Positions 53,917 to 62,738 of a stretch of DNA of 64,000 nt are shown piece after piece; position 1 is the stretch's first letter, and each line of letters starts with the position of its first letter. Under the pieces are notes generated by a model. The model did not search any database and was not told where the DNA came from. It was given only the letters and a program-made list of their open reading frames with translations. The position numbers and the translations under genes were made by a program. The stretch lies in contig CANGPL010000001.1 of assembly GCA_947455725.1 (NCBI GenBank), forward strand, positions 1 through 64,000. Reading direction: 5' to 3'. The stretch comes from Hyphomicrobiales bacterium. Lineage in GTDB: Bacteria > Pseudomonadota > Alphaproteobacteria > Rhizobiales > Beijerinckiaceae.

Positions 53917-54984
53917 TTATTCGGCGGCCGATGGACGAATATCGAGTTCTGCATAACCCTTTAGCCGATAGACGATCATCGACAAAATCCAGCTCGCGAC
54001 AAATACGCCAATGATGACATAGCCCAAAAGGCCGAAATTATCGTCCAATGCCACGACAGCCTCCCAAAAGCCACCCTCAAGCCCGAGCTTATCGCCAATA
54101 AGCCCCAATGTCTCAATGCCGCCGACCAAAAGGGCGACGATAATCGAAATGGCCGTTATCGTGAGATTATAAAACAATTTCCGAATAGGACGTTGATAGG
54201 CCCAGCCATAGGCCCCGATCATCAAGATACCGTCGGTGGTATCGACCAATGACATAGCGGCGGTAAACAAAGCCGGAAAAACCAAAATCGTACTGAAAGA
54301 CAGGCCATTGGTCGCCTGCGCGGCTGAGATGCCAAACAAGGCAACTTCAGTTGCGGTATCAAATCCGAGACCAAAGAGAAAACCAATCGGGAAGAGATGC
54401 CAGCTTTTAGATACCATTTGAAAAAGGGCGCGGAAGAGCCGCGTTAAAAATCCCGTGCCGTTCAACAATAAATCCATTTCGGCGGAGGCTACATTTTCAC
54501 CCGCCTGCACTTTTTTGAATGTGCGATAGACCGAGCGGAAAAGCATGATGTTGAAAACGGCCAGAAAAAACAGAAAGCTTGCCGAAGCCATTGTGCCAAT
54601 GACACCGCCGACCTGCTTTAGCTCCGGCACCGTCTCGCCGAGATTGGATGCCGTGAAGCCGACAAGTGTCGACATCATGATCACAATGGACGAATGTCCG
54701 AGCGAGAAGAAAAGCCCCAAGGCCAAGGGGCGCTCGCCCTGTTGCATTAATTTACGGGTCGCATTGTCGATGGCGGCGATATGGTCAGCGTCCACCGCAT
54801 GTCTCAGGCCAAATGTGTAGGCCAATAGGGCGGTGCCGAGCAGAACGGGATTATCCCGTAAGACGATCAGCGCCCAAATCCACACGACAATATTGGCACC
54901 AATCAAGGATAGGAAAAGGCCAAAGAGTCTTTGGCGAAAGCCTATACCGTGCCGCCCAAAGGCAGCGGATAGAAAACCGGACAT
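53917..54984 (-). CDS. NiCoT-family nickel/cobalt permease (HoxN/NixA type)
   Basis: High-affinity Ni2+/Co2+ importer of 355 residues and eight spans. The signature HX4DH is in RHAVDADHIAAIDN, with FSLGHSS and LFGLGFDTATE further on. A cobalamin riboswitch precedes it, so cobalt for B12 synthesis is the likely substrate. ATG 54984 is the start. Confidence 0.93.
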   Translation of the reverse strand: MSGFLSAAFGRHGIGFRQRLFGLFLSLIGANIVVWIWALIVLRDNPVLLGTALLAYTFGLRHAVDADHIAAIDNATRKLMQQGERPLALGLFFSLGHSSIVIMMSTLVGFTASNLGETVPELKQVGGVIGTMASASFLFFLAVFNIMLFRSVYRTFKKVQAGENVASAEMDLLLNGTGFLTRLFRALFQMVSKSWHLFPIGFLFGLGFDTATEVALFGISAAQATNGLSFSTILVFPALFTAAMSLVDTTDGILMIGAYGWAYQRPIRKLFYNLTITAISIIVALLVGGIETLGLIGDKLGLEGGFWEAVVALDDNFGLLGYVIIGVFVASWILSMIVYRLKGYAELDIRPSAAE

Positions 54985-55039
54985 GACACCCTCGCATGGT
55001 CCTTTGGTATGGATGCGACGGTTCCGGATAGCCCGATTC

Positions 55040-55250
55040 CGCCGCGCGGGTGATAGCAGGTCTCCTGACTTCGCGGGTCGTCACCTTCTATCGGCCTTCC
55101 CAGGTAATCCCAGTGGCCCAATCGTGTAGAAGGCTCGTCGCTCACAGTTGCGGGGGCAGTCACGGCCTCGGAGTTTCCTCCTCACCGTGTTCCCTTTTAA
55201 TCCCCGTGAGGGGAACTATCATCTGCTACGCTATCAGCAGTAGCCGCGCC
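55040..55250 (-). promoter_or_regulatory. Cobalamin riboswitch upstream of the cobalt permease
   Basis: Read leftward, the B12 box AGTCAGGAGACCTGCTA lies at 55070-55054, preceded by CCACTGGG and GGGAAGGCC (about 55117-55093), and by the P1-P3 arms with GAGGAAACTCCGAGG (about 55180-55166). It occupies most of the 420-base gap between the permease and fsr. High adenosylcobalamin would turn the permease off. The outer limits are approximate. The remaining 150 bases before fsr hold no recognisable feature. Confidence 0.9.
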
Positions 55251-55405
55251 TCGCCAGACCGGATGCGACCTTTTTAACGATCATTTGGCCATTTGAGAAA
55301 ACCAATCCGGTGCTCGACGCAACGGAGCTTTGCGCAAGACCCCATCGTCAAGCGGGCTGAATTGGCTTAATTCTTCGCCACGCCTACTCGATCATGGGGA
55401 ATTCA

Positions 55406-56608
55406 ATGACAACGGCAAGCGGAACGGCAGGGGATGTGCGGCCTGAGGTACAGACCACGGTTTTCCAAATCCTGATCGCCATTTCGCTCGGGCACCTCCT
55501 CAACGATATGATCCAGTCGTTGGTGCCCTCGATCTATCCCATTTTAAAGCAATCTTACGGGTTAAGCTTTGCCGAAATTGGCCTCATAACCCTCACATGG
55601 CAGGGTACGGCCTCCATCCTCCAGCCCATCGTCGGATTTATCACGGATCGTAAAGGCCAGCCTTTCTCGCTTCCCGTTGGGATGGGCTTTACGCTAACCG
55701 GTCTTTTGATCCTCTCGGTCGCGACAAGTTTCCCTCTCATTCTCCTTGCCGTGGGATGTATCGGCATAGGCTCATCGATCTTCCATCCCGAATCGTCGCG
55801 GGTTGCGCGAATGGCCTCGGGTGGGCGGCATGGTATGGCGCAATCGCTCTTTCAAGTTGGCGGCAATATTGGCTCAGCGGCCGGTCCCTTGGTTGCGGCC
55901 TTCATTATTTTGCCAGGCGGGCAGGGGGCCGTGGCTTGGTTCGCTCTCGTGGCTTTGGCGGGCATCATCCTGCTGACCCGCGTCAGCTTCTGGTACAGTA
56001 AGAAACAAAAGGCGATGGCGGCACGCGCGCAAAACAAGCCTTTTATCCGCTATCCCCACGCCAAAGTCGGCCTATCGCTGATCATCCTCTCACTGCTCGT
56101 CTTTTCAAAATTTCTCTATATGGCGAGCCTATCAAATTATTACACCTTCTACCTCATCGAGACTTTCGGCGTTTCCGTTCGTGATGCGCAGATCTATCTA
56201 TTTGTCTATTTGGGTGCTGTGGCGACCGGCACCATTTTAGGTGGCCCAATCGGTGATCGGTTTGGCCGCCGCACCGTGATCTGGTTATCAGTTCTTGGCG
56301 TGCTGCCGTTCACTCTGATTCTGCCTTATGCCAATCTGCAATGGACGATTGGGCTCAGCATCATCATAGGCCTCATCCTGTCATCGGCCTTTCCCGCCAT
56401 TGTGGTTTTCGCGCAAGAATTGGTGCCTACAAAAGTCGGTGCGGTATCGGGTCTCTTTTTTGGCTTCGCCTTCGGAATGGGCGGCCTTGGCGCCGCTATG
56501 TTGGGCGCGTTAGCGGATCATACGAGTATCGATTTCGTCTATCACGTCGTGTCATTTCTGCCCGCTGTGGGCCTCTTAACCATCTTCCTCCCGCGTGACA
56601 GAAGTTAA
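55406..56608 (+). CDS. fsr: MFS transporter, fosmidomycin-resistance (Fsr) type
   Basis: A drug/metabolite exporter of 400 residues with twelve spans. Family features include [42 protein letters not shown] and [11 protein letters not shown], all typical of Fsr. I prefer ATG 55406, 6 bases after GGGGA, to ATG 55394. Its stop overlaps the stop of the convergent ATPase gene. Confidence 0.9.
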   Translation: MTTASGTAGDVRPEVQTTVFQILIAISLGHLLNDMIQSLVPSIYPILKQSYGLSFAEIGLITLTWQGTASILQPIVGFITDRKGQPFSLPVGMGFTLTGLLILSVATSFPLILLAVGCIGIGSSIFHPESSRVARMASGGRHGMAQSLFQVGGNIGSAAGPLVAAFIILPGGQGAVAWFALVALAGIILLTRVSFWYSKKQKAMAARAQNKPFIRYPHAKVGLSLIILSLLVFSKFLYMASLSNYYTFYLIETFGVSVRDAQIYLFVYLGAVATGTILGGPIGDRFGRRTVIWLSVLGVLPFTLILPYANLQWTIGLSIIIGLILSSAFPAIVVFAQELVPTKVGAVSGLFFGFAFGMGGLGAAMLGALADHTSIDFVYHVVSFLPAVGLLTIFLPRDRS

Positions 56609-57288
56609 GATACAATCCGACCATCCACCACTTGAATAATCCGATCGCATTGCCGTCCAAGATTGTGATTATGCGTGATCAACAAAATGCTCGTTCCGCT
56701 GGTACGATTTACCTCGCGCATCAATTCAAAAATGCTCTTGGTGCTTTCGGTATCGAGATTACCCGTTGGCTCATCAGCCAATAAAAGATCGGGATTCATC
56801 GCCAATCCACGCGCAATGGCTACCCGTTGTTGCTGGCCGCCCGACATATTGTTCGAGCGATGATGCGCAACATGGCTAAGCCCAACTTTTTGAATAAGCT
56901 CTGTTGCCCGTTGCTCAGCCTGTTCGGTTTGAAAACCGTGATCCGCCAACATCGGCATCATCACATTTTCGAGCGCGGTGAAAGCAGAAATAAGATAATG
57001 ATATTGGAACACAAAGCCGATCTTATGGCCTCTTAAATGGGTCAGCTCCGCATCCTCTAAGCCGCTCGTATCTTGTCCATGGATGGATAGTTGACCCGAT
57101 GTCGGTCGGTCGAGAAGTCCGATTATATTGAGCAAGGTACTTTTGCCCGAGCCGGATGGTCCCATAATGGCGACAAATTCGCCCTTTTTCATTTCCATAT
57201 CAATGTCATGCAACACGGCCACTTCCGATGGCTCGCCCGGATTATAGATTTTGTTGATTTTGTTGAGGGTAAGAATGGAATTATCCAC
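56605..57288 (-). CDS. ABC exporter ATPase, MacB/LolD type
   Basis: A 227-residue ATPase. Walker [12 protein letters not shown], signature [16 protein letters not shown], Walker [13 protein letters not shown] and switch HNH are present. I set the start at GTG 57288, overlapping the permease stop by 8 bases, because the longer frame from 57402 runs inside the permease gene. With the permease and the fusion protein it forms a tripartite exporter. Confidence 0.9.
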   Translation of the reverse strand: MDNSILTLNKINKIYNPGEPSEVAVLHDIDMEMKKGEFVAIMGPSGSGKSTLLNIIGLLDRPTSGQLSIHGQDTSGLEDAELTHLRGHKIGFVFQYHYLISAFTALENVMMPMLADHGFQTEQAEQRATELIQKVGLSHVAHHRSNNMSGGQQQRVAIARGLAMNPDLLLADEPTGNLDTESTKSIFELMREVNRTSGTSILLITHNHNLGRQCDRIIQVVDGRIVS

Positions 57289-58507
57289 GGATTGCCACCA
57301 CTGGATCAAGTTTGGCCGCACGCAAGGCCGGCGCCATGGCCGCGAGTAGGCCGGTAAAGGTTGCAAGAAGGGCAGTCCATCCAAAGAGTTGATATTCAAC
57401 AATCAGCGGGAACAATTCCGAGCCATCCGCCTGCCTTGCGGTTGCATGCCAATAGATGAGCGCAAAGCCACCAAGCGCCGAGCCAATCAGCGAACCAAAA
57501 AAGCCAAGCACACCGCCTTGGATAAGAAAGAGCCGCATGATCTGCCCACGCGATGTACCCATCGCACGAAGAATCCCAATGTCACGCGAACGTTGAATGA
57601 CCGAAACAACGAGAACCGCCGCAATACCAAAAGCCACCGATAGACCAACAAAAACCCGGATGAGCATATTGGTTAGATTTTGCGCCCGAATGGCTGTGAA
57701 AAATTGCGCATTTGTTTTGATCCAACTATCGGCAATTACATCATCGGAAGATTGGATATTTTGTGCGATATCTTCGGCAGCGTAAATGTCCTTCACGCTT
57801 AAATCGATGGTCGCAACACCGCCCAACATGCCAAGCAATGATTGTGCGGTGCGGAGCGAAACAAACGTGCTGCGCGAATTAGCGCCCTTATTACCAAAAT
57901 CGAGCAAGCCTATGATCGTTAGAATACGTCCCCCGCCACTTGATGTCGTGACATTCAGCTTATCGCCAACCGTTGCGCCTAAATCTTTGGCTAGTTCGAT
58001 ACCAACCAGAATATCATCGCTCAAAAGCCGAGCTTGGCCTTGAATAAGAAAGTCGGGAATCCGAACCACCGAAAAATAGGTTTCCGGCTCAACGCCATTC
58101 AGCGTAATCGCCCGGCTCGCATCGCCGCGCTTTGCAAGAGCAGAGCCTGTAGCGGTGGGTGCTACAACGGATATTTCAGGCATGGCTTCAAGTTGCCGTC
58201 GTATTTTCTGCCATTGGTCGATGGAGACTAAACGTTGGCTTGGTCTTTGGATGATCGCATCTTCAATCTCGTGCAGCCCATGACGTTGCGGCCTTGCTAA
58301 TTGATCAGGCGGCAAGATTTGAATATGCGCCTGCGAGGTCAATACACGCTTGATGAAATTGGCTTGTAAGCCCGTGAGCATAGCCGACATAAACACAATC
58401 ACGCCGACACCAATCGAAATACCAACGATAATAAAAATACTCTGCAGCTTGCCTTCCAGTAAAAATCGAATAGCAACAATCCATTCGAAAGGCAGCCACC
58501 GTTTCAT
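57281..58507 (-). CDS. FtsX-like ABC permease, MacB/LolC type
   Basis: A 408-residue membrane protein with one N-terminal span ([20 protein letters not shown]), a large periplasmic domain, and three C-terminal spans containing the FtsX motif ([17 protein letters not shown]). It is separate from its ATPase, as in LolCDE, but adjacency to a MacA-type fusion protein suggests export of a peptide, drug or lipid across the envelope. The start overlaps the fusion-protein stop (ATGA). Confidence 0.9.
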   Translation of the reverse strand: MKRWLPFEWIVAIRFLLEGKLQSIFIIVGISIGVGVIVFMSAMLTGLQANFIKRVLTSQAHIQILPPDQLARPQRHGLHEIEDAIIQRPSQRLVSIDQWQKIRRQLEAMPEISVVAPTATGSALAKRGDASRAITLNGVEPETYFSVVRIPDFLIQGQARLLSDDILVGIELAKDLGATVGDKLNVTTSSGGGRILTIIGLLDFGNKGANSRSTFVSLRTAQSLLGMLGGVATIDLSVKDIYAAEDIAQNIQSSDDVIADSWIKTNAQFFTAIRAQNLTNMLIRVFVGLSVAFGIAAVLVVSVIQRSRDIGILRAMGTSRGQIMRLFLIQGGVLGFFGSLIGSALGGFALIYWHATARQADGSELFPLIVEYQLFGWTALLATFTGLLAAMAPALRAAKLDPVVAIRG

Positions 58508-59754
58508 AACACAACGGCCCGAATGCGTTGGCCCGACACCACGCCGGAGAGGGATGGAATAATCTTATCCTCAACCGTCAAGCCATCGATAATTTCAACA
58601 TCGTTTAAGCCGCGCAAACCGGTCTTGACGTTACGCTTCACGGCGCGTCCATTAACAACGGCGAGCACCCACGGCGTCTCGGTTTGTAAATCATGCACAA
58701 AGCGCGTGCCGACGACGATCACATTGTCTCGTCGTCCCACTTCGATATCAACCGAAACCGTCATATCTTGTCGGAGGAAAGAGGGCGGTTGCGCCACATC
58801 CAATTTAACCTCGACGGAGGCCCGCGTAATATCAACGGACGGGTTGATATAGCTTACTTTGCTTTCGAATTTCTGATCCGGAAAAGCATCCGCCGAGGCA
58901 AGCGCAGGCTCGCCTAATTCGATCAATCCCAGATTTCGTTCATCCACACCCACTACCAATTGGCTGATGCCGTTGGGCGCCAACACCAGAAGCGTTTTAC
59001 CGGGTTGAACGACGGAGCCTTTTTCAACGCTACGATTGATGAGGATACCATCCCGCGGCGCGCTAATCGTCGTATAGGCAAGGCGAGACTGCGCGGCTTC
59101 CACATTGGCCAGCGCTTGGTTGACCTGCGTTTCAGCCACAACATAATCGCTGCCACCGGGGCTTGCGGTAAACACCTGTAATTCAGCGCTTCTTACTTGC
59201 GCCTTGGCAACATCAAGATTTTTCTGCGCCTCATCCAAAGCCGAGTTTGGCGAGAAGCCGCTTTTGAAAAGCGAAGAGGTTCGGTCAAATGTATTTTGGG
59301 CGTCCGTCAACGAGGCTTTGGCTTGCGCCAAGGTTTCGCGCGCAGCGGGCAGCGTGAGCTCGTTTAACTGCCTAAGCCGCGCCTCGGCTTGCGCTAACAC
59401 GCCTTGGGATTGAATCATCGCGGCCTTGATCTCGCGTGCATCTAAATGGATGAGTTCCTGCCCCGCTTTTACGGTCTGGCCTTCTTCGACTAAAACCTCC
59501 GTCACGATGCCGGTCATCTGGCTTCCGATCTCGACCCGAAACGGCGTCTCAAAATGGCCGCTGGCGACGACCGTCTTTACGAGATTGCCGCGTTTGGCCT
59601 GTTCCACAATGACTTCCGGCCCAAGCACGAGCCGCGGTCCGGCAAAGCCTGCCGCTATCAAGATCGCAATAAGGGCCAGCGCAAACCAACGATGCCGCCA
59701 AACGCCATTGAGTAGGCCAAAAAGAGGTGATGAGGGGCGCGTAACTGTCTCCAT
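58504..59754 (-). CDS. Periplasmic membrane-fusion protein, MacA/HlyD type
   Basis: A 416-residue adaptor. One N-terminal anchor (WFALALIAILIAAGFAG), a biotinyl-lipoyl domain (GHFETPFRVEIGSQMTGIV), a long coiled-coil hairpin (about 105-200, rich in Ala/Glu/Leu), and beta-barrel and membrane-proximal domains are visible. It is the first gene of the exporter operon. No TolC gene lies nearby, so an outer-membrane channel encoded elsewhere is assumed. Confidence 0.9.
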   Translation of the reverse strand: METVTRPSSPLFGLLNGVWRHRWFALALIAILIAAGFAGPRLVLGPEVIVEQAKRGNLVKTVVASGHFETPFRVEIGSQMTGIVTEVLVEEGQTVKAGQELIHLDAREIKAAMIQSQGVLAQAEARLRQLNELTLPAARETLAQAKASLTDAQNTFDRTSSLFKSGFSPNSALDEAQKNLDVAKAQVRSAELQVFTASPGGSDYVVAETQVNQALANVEAAQSRLAYTTISAPRDGILINRSVEKGSVVQPGKTLLVLAPNGISQLVVGVDERNLGLIELGEPALASADAFPDQKFESKVSYINPSVDITRASVEVKLDVAQPPSFLRQDMTVSVDIEVGRRDNVIVVGTRFVHDLQTETPWVLAVVNGRAVKRNVKTGLRGLNDVEIIDGLTVEDKIIPSLSGVVSGQRIRAVVL

Positions 59755-59901
59755 AGTCCCGATTCATAAGCGCAATCGAAGCGCGCTGGTTTGATTTGGA
59801 ACAATTCGGCACGGAGACTTTTCTGCTTTCCGCGGAGTTGACCTTATTGGTGCGAGGCCTAAAGGTGCCGCCATTCGATTTGACCGATGAGGAGAGACGC
59901 C

Positions 59902-60606
59902 ATGGCAGACAAAAAAGTAGCGCTGATTACCGCAGGCGGTAGCGGCATGGGCGCAGAAGCCGCTCGTCGCTTGGCTGCCGATGGATTTGAAGTCGCGATA
60001 CTGTCGTCATCGGGCAAAGGCGAGGCGCTGGCGAAAGAATTAGGCGGCTTGGGCGTAACCGGTTCCAATCAATCGCCTGAAGACCTCAAGCGTTTTGTCG
60101 ATCTTGCCGTGTCGTGCTGGTCGCGGATCGATGTTCTGGTCAATAGCGCCGGCCACGGCCCCCGCGCCCCGTTGCTCGAGATTACCGACGAGCAATGGCA
60201 TACGGGCATGGATATCTACCTCATGAACGTCATCCGCGCGACGCGGCTGGTAACGCCTTATATGCAGTCCCAAAAATCTGGCGCGATCATCAATATATCA
60301 ACCGCTTGGGTTGCCGAACCGAGCCCGATGTTCCCTACCTCCGCCGTTTTCCGAGCCGGTCTCGCCGCCTTCACCAAGCTGTTCGCCGATCAATACGCCG
60401 CCGATAATGTCCGGATGAACAATGTCTTGCCGGGCTGGATCGACAGCCTCCCGCAAATGGACGAGCGCCGCGCGGGCGTGCCTATGAAACGCTATGGCAC
60501 AAGCGCCGAAATTGCGGCGACGGTCTCGTTTCTGGCGTCCGAGGGAGCCGGTTACATCACCGGTCAAAGCCTGCGGGTCGATGGCGGCTTAATGCGGTCT
60601 GTTTAA
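59902..60606 (+). CDS. Short-chain dehydrogenase/reductase-like protein with altered active site
   Basis: A 234-residue Rossmann protein: cofactor motif TAGGSGMGAEAARRL, VNSAGHGP, IINIST and the C-terminal ITGQSLRVDGG of the classical SDR family. The catalytic YxxxK, expected just before AGL, is SAVFR (in PTSAVFRAGL), so both Tyr and Lys are missing. It may be a non-catalytic binding protein or use other residues. ATG 59902 follows GGAGAG. It is divergent from the exporter operon. Confidence 0.85.
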   Translation: MADKKVALITAGGSGMGAEAARRLAADGFEVAILSSSGKGEALAKELGGLGVTGSNQSPEDLKRFVDLAVSCWSRIDVLVNSAGHGPRAPLLEITDEQWHTGMDIYLMNVIRATRLVTPYMQSQKSGAIINISTAWVAEPSPMFPTSAVFRAGLAAFTKLFADQYAADNVRMNNVLPGWIDSLPQMDERRAGVPMKRYGTSAEIAATVSFLASEGAGYITGQSLRVDGGLMRSV

Positions 60607-60638
60607 GCGTTTTACCGCAATTCAACTGATTTCAGCCA

Positions 60639-60717
60639 CTTTGGCCTAGTTTAAGTTAACAAGTTAGGCCAAAGAGCCAATTATAAATTCAAGTTAATAA
60701 TTATGGCTTTTTTTAGG
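60639..60717 (+). terminator. Stem-loops between the SDR gene and kup
   Basis: Two elements stand in the 203-base gap. First, CTTTGGCCTA (60639-60648) and TAGGCCAAAG (60665-60674) are perfect 10-bp arms around 16 A+T-rich bases. Second, AGCCA... pairs imperfectly with ...TGGCT (60675-60712), followed by TTTTTTAG, an intrinsic terminator for the SDR gene. The first hairpin could be regulatory for kup, or part of a compound terminator. Confidence 0.55.
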
Positions 60718-60809
60718 GAAAGTTGGGCCTAGAACCATTGCGCATCGAATGCCAAAGGACTAAGGATCTGCCGCGTTAGAGTGTAGGCGTTTCTCCGGAG
60801 TAGCGGTGC

Positions 60810-62699
60810 ATGGTTAAGTTCCACTCAACCTATGACCACATCAAATCCAGTACATCGGCCAGAACGGCGATGGTGGCTGCCTTGGGTGTGGTTTACGGCG
60901 ACATCGGCACCAGCCCGCTCTACGCCTTCAAGCAATCTGTCCTTGCCGCTGGCGGCGTGTCCGAAGGCAATGTTTACGCCATCCTGTCCCTGATCTTCTG
61001 GTCCTTGCTGATGGTGGTGACGATTAAATATGTCACGGTCATCATGCGCGCCGATAACAAAGGCGAGGGCGGCACCTTCGCCTTAACCGCTTTGGCGCTG
61101 GATTATGTGAAGTCGCCTGCCGTCCGCCTCTTTGTACTCGGCGCCGGTCTGTTTGGTGCAGCGCTTTTTTATGGCGATAGCGTCATCACGCCGGCCATTT
61201 CGGTGCTCAGCGCCATTGAAGGCCTCGAGGTCGCCACAACCGCCTTTCACGGCCTAAGTGTTCCAGTTACCCTGATCTTGATTGCCGGCCTGTTCATGAT
61301 TGAGCGCTACGGTACCGCCGTTGTCGGCAAATTATTTGGCCCTGTCATGGTCGTCTGGTTTGCGACCATCGCGGTCACAGGTATCTCGTCCATCATCCAT
61401 CATCCGACGATCTTTTTTGCGCTCGACCCTCGCTACGGGTTGAGCTTTCTGATCAATCATACTGCGCTTTCGACGGGTGTCTTAGGTGCGGTTGTTTTGG
61501 CCGTAACCGGCGGTGAGGCGCTCTTTGCCGATATGGGCCATTTCGGGCGCGATCCGATTAACAGAACTTGGCTTTGGTTCGTATTCCCAAGTCTCGTGTT
61601 GAATTATTTTGGTCAAGGCGCGCTTGTATTGGGCGATGCATCAACCATCGAGAATCCGTTTTATTTGCTCGCGCCGTCTTGGACTCTGTTCCCGATGGTT
61701 ATCCTCGCGGCTGCGGCAACCATTATTGCGTCGCAGGCTGTTATCTCGGGTGCGTTCTCAATTACCAATCAGGCCGTCCAGCTTGGCTATATCCCGCGCA
61801 TTCGCGTACGCCACACCTCAGCCGAGGAAGTCGGCCAAATCTATGTCAGCAAGGTCAATGTGATCCTCTTCCTGATCGTTGAAGCCTTAGTCGTGACGTT
61901 CCGCACCTCGGATAATCTTGGCTCGGCCTATGGCATTGCCGTTACTGGCACGATGGCGGTTGTTACGATTCTCGCCGGTATCGTGATGATTAAGCGCAAT
62001 AAATGGTCGCCCATTCTGGCGCTTCCACTGTTCGGCATGTTCTTGGTGATCGATATTGTTTTCTTTGGCACCAACCTTCTCAAATTCTTGGATGGTGGTT
62101 GGTTCCCGCTCTGCCTAGCAGGCTTCTTGTTCTTCGTGATGGCTGTCTGGATCAATGGCAGAAGCAGGCTTTTGAAGGCCCGCTGGCGCGATGCCGTTCC
62201 ACTCGAATCCTTCTTGAAAAGCATTTTGTCGCGGCCGCCTATCCGCGTACCGGGTACGGCAATTTTCATGGTCGCGCATACCGATGTCGTGCCGATCGCG
62301 TTGTTGCATAACCTCAAGCACAACCGCATTTTGCATGAGCGTGTATTGCTCATGAAGGTCGAGTTCGTATCGGCACCAACGGTTCCCGATAAGGATCGGA
62401 TCGAGATCGCGCATCTCGATGGCAATTTCCATGTCGTGAAATTGCGCTACGGCTTCTTTGAAGAGCCTAAGATCCTGCGCGTATTGGCACAGCTTCGTAT
62501 TCAGGAATTCCGGTTTAAGCTTGCTGAAGTGTCCTTCTTTGTCGGCAGTGAAACGCTCACCTCACGGCATCATAGTTTCTGGGATTCAATCACAACGAAA
62601 CTCTTTATCGCGCTGCATCGGAACATGATGACAGCTACGGATTATTTCCGCATTCCTCCGGGCCATGTCGTCGAGCTAGGTGGCCATCTCGAAATGTAA
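60810..62699 (+). CDS. kup: Low-affinity potassium transporter Kup
   Basis: K+/H+ symporter of 629 residues with twelve spans and a C-terminal cytoplasmic domain. Family features are GVVYGDIGTSPLYAFK near the start, NKGEGGTFAL, GGEALFADMGHFG and [14 protein letters not shown] 60810 lies 8 bases after GGAG. A second kup gene converges on it across a strong hairpin. Confidence 0.96.
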   Translation: MVKFHSTYDHIKSSTSARTAMVAALGVVYGDIGTSPLYAFKQSVLAAGGVSEGNVYAILSLIFWSLLMVVTIKYVTVIMRADNKGEGGTFALTALALDYVKSPAVRLFVLGAGLFGAALFYGDSVITPAISVLSAIEGLEVATTAFHGLSVPVTLILIAGLFMIERYGTAVVGKLFGPVMVVWFATIAVTGISSIIHHPTIFFALDPRYGLSFLINHTALSTGVLGAVVLAVTGGEALFADMGHFGRDPINRTWLWFVFPSLVLNYFGQGALVLGDASTIENPFYLLAPSWTLFPMVILAAAATIIASQAVISGAFSITNQAVQLGYIPRIRVRHTSAEEVGQIYVSKVNVILFLIVEALVVTFRTSDNLGSAYGIAVTGTMAVVTILAGIVMIKRNKWSPILALPLFGMFLVIDIVFFGTNLLKFLDGGWFPLCLAGFLFFVMAVWINGRSRLLKARWRDAVPLESFLKSILSRPPIRVPGTAIFMVAHTDVVPIALLHNLKHNRILHERVLLMKVEFVSAPTVPDKDRIEIAHLDGNFHVVKLRYGFFEEPKILRVLAQLRIQEFRFKLAEVSFFVGSETLTSRHHSFWDSITTKLFIALHRNMMTATDYFRIPPGHVVELGGHLEM

Positions 62700-62700
62700 A

Positions 62701-62738
62701 TGGGGTATAGGTCGACGCTATCGTCGACCTATACCCCA
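62701..62738. terminator. 17-bp perfect hairpin between convergent kup genes
   Basis: Arms TGGGGTATAGGTCGACG (62701-62717) and CGTCGACCTATACCCCA (62722-62738) pair over 17 bases around CTAT. It starts 2 bases after the first kup stop and contains the stop codon and last codons (IGV) of the second kup. The T-run is short (AATTTG), so it may act mainly to separate the two transcripts or block polymerase. Confidence 0.7.
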
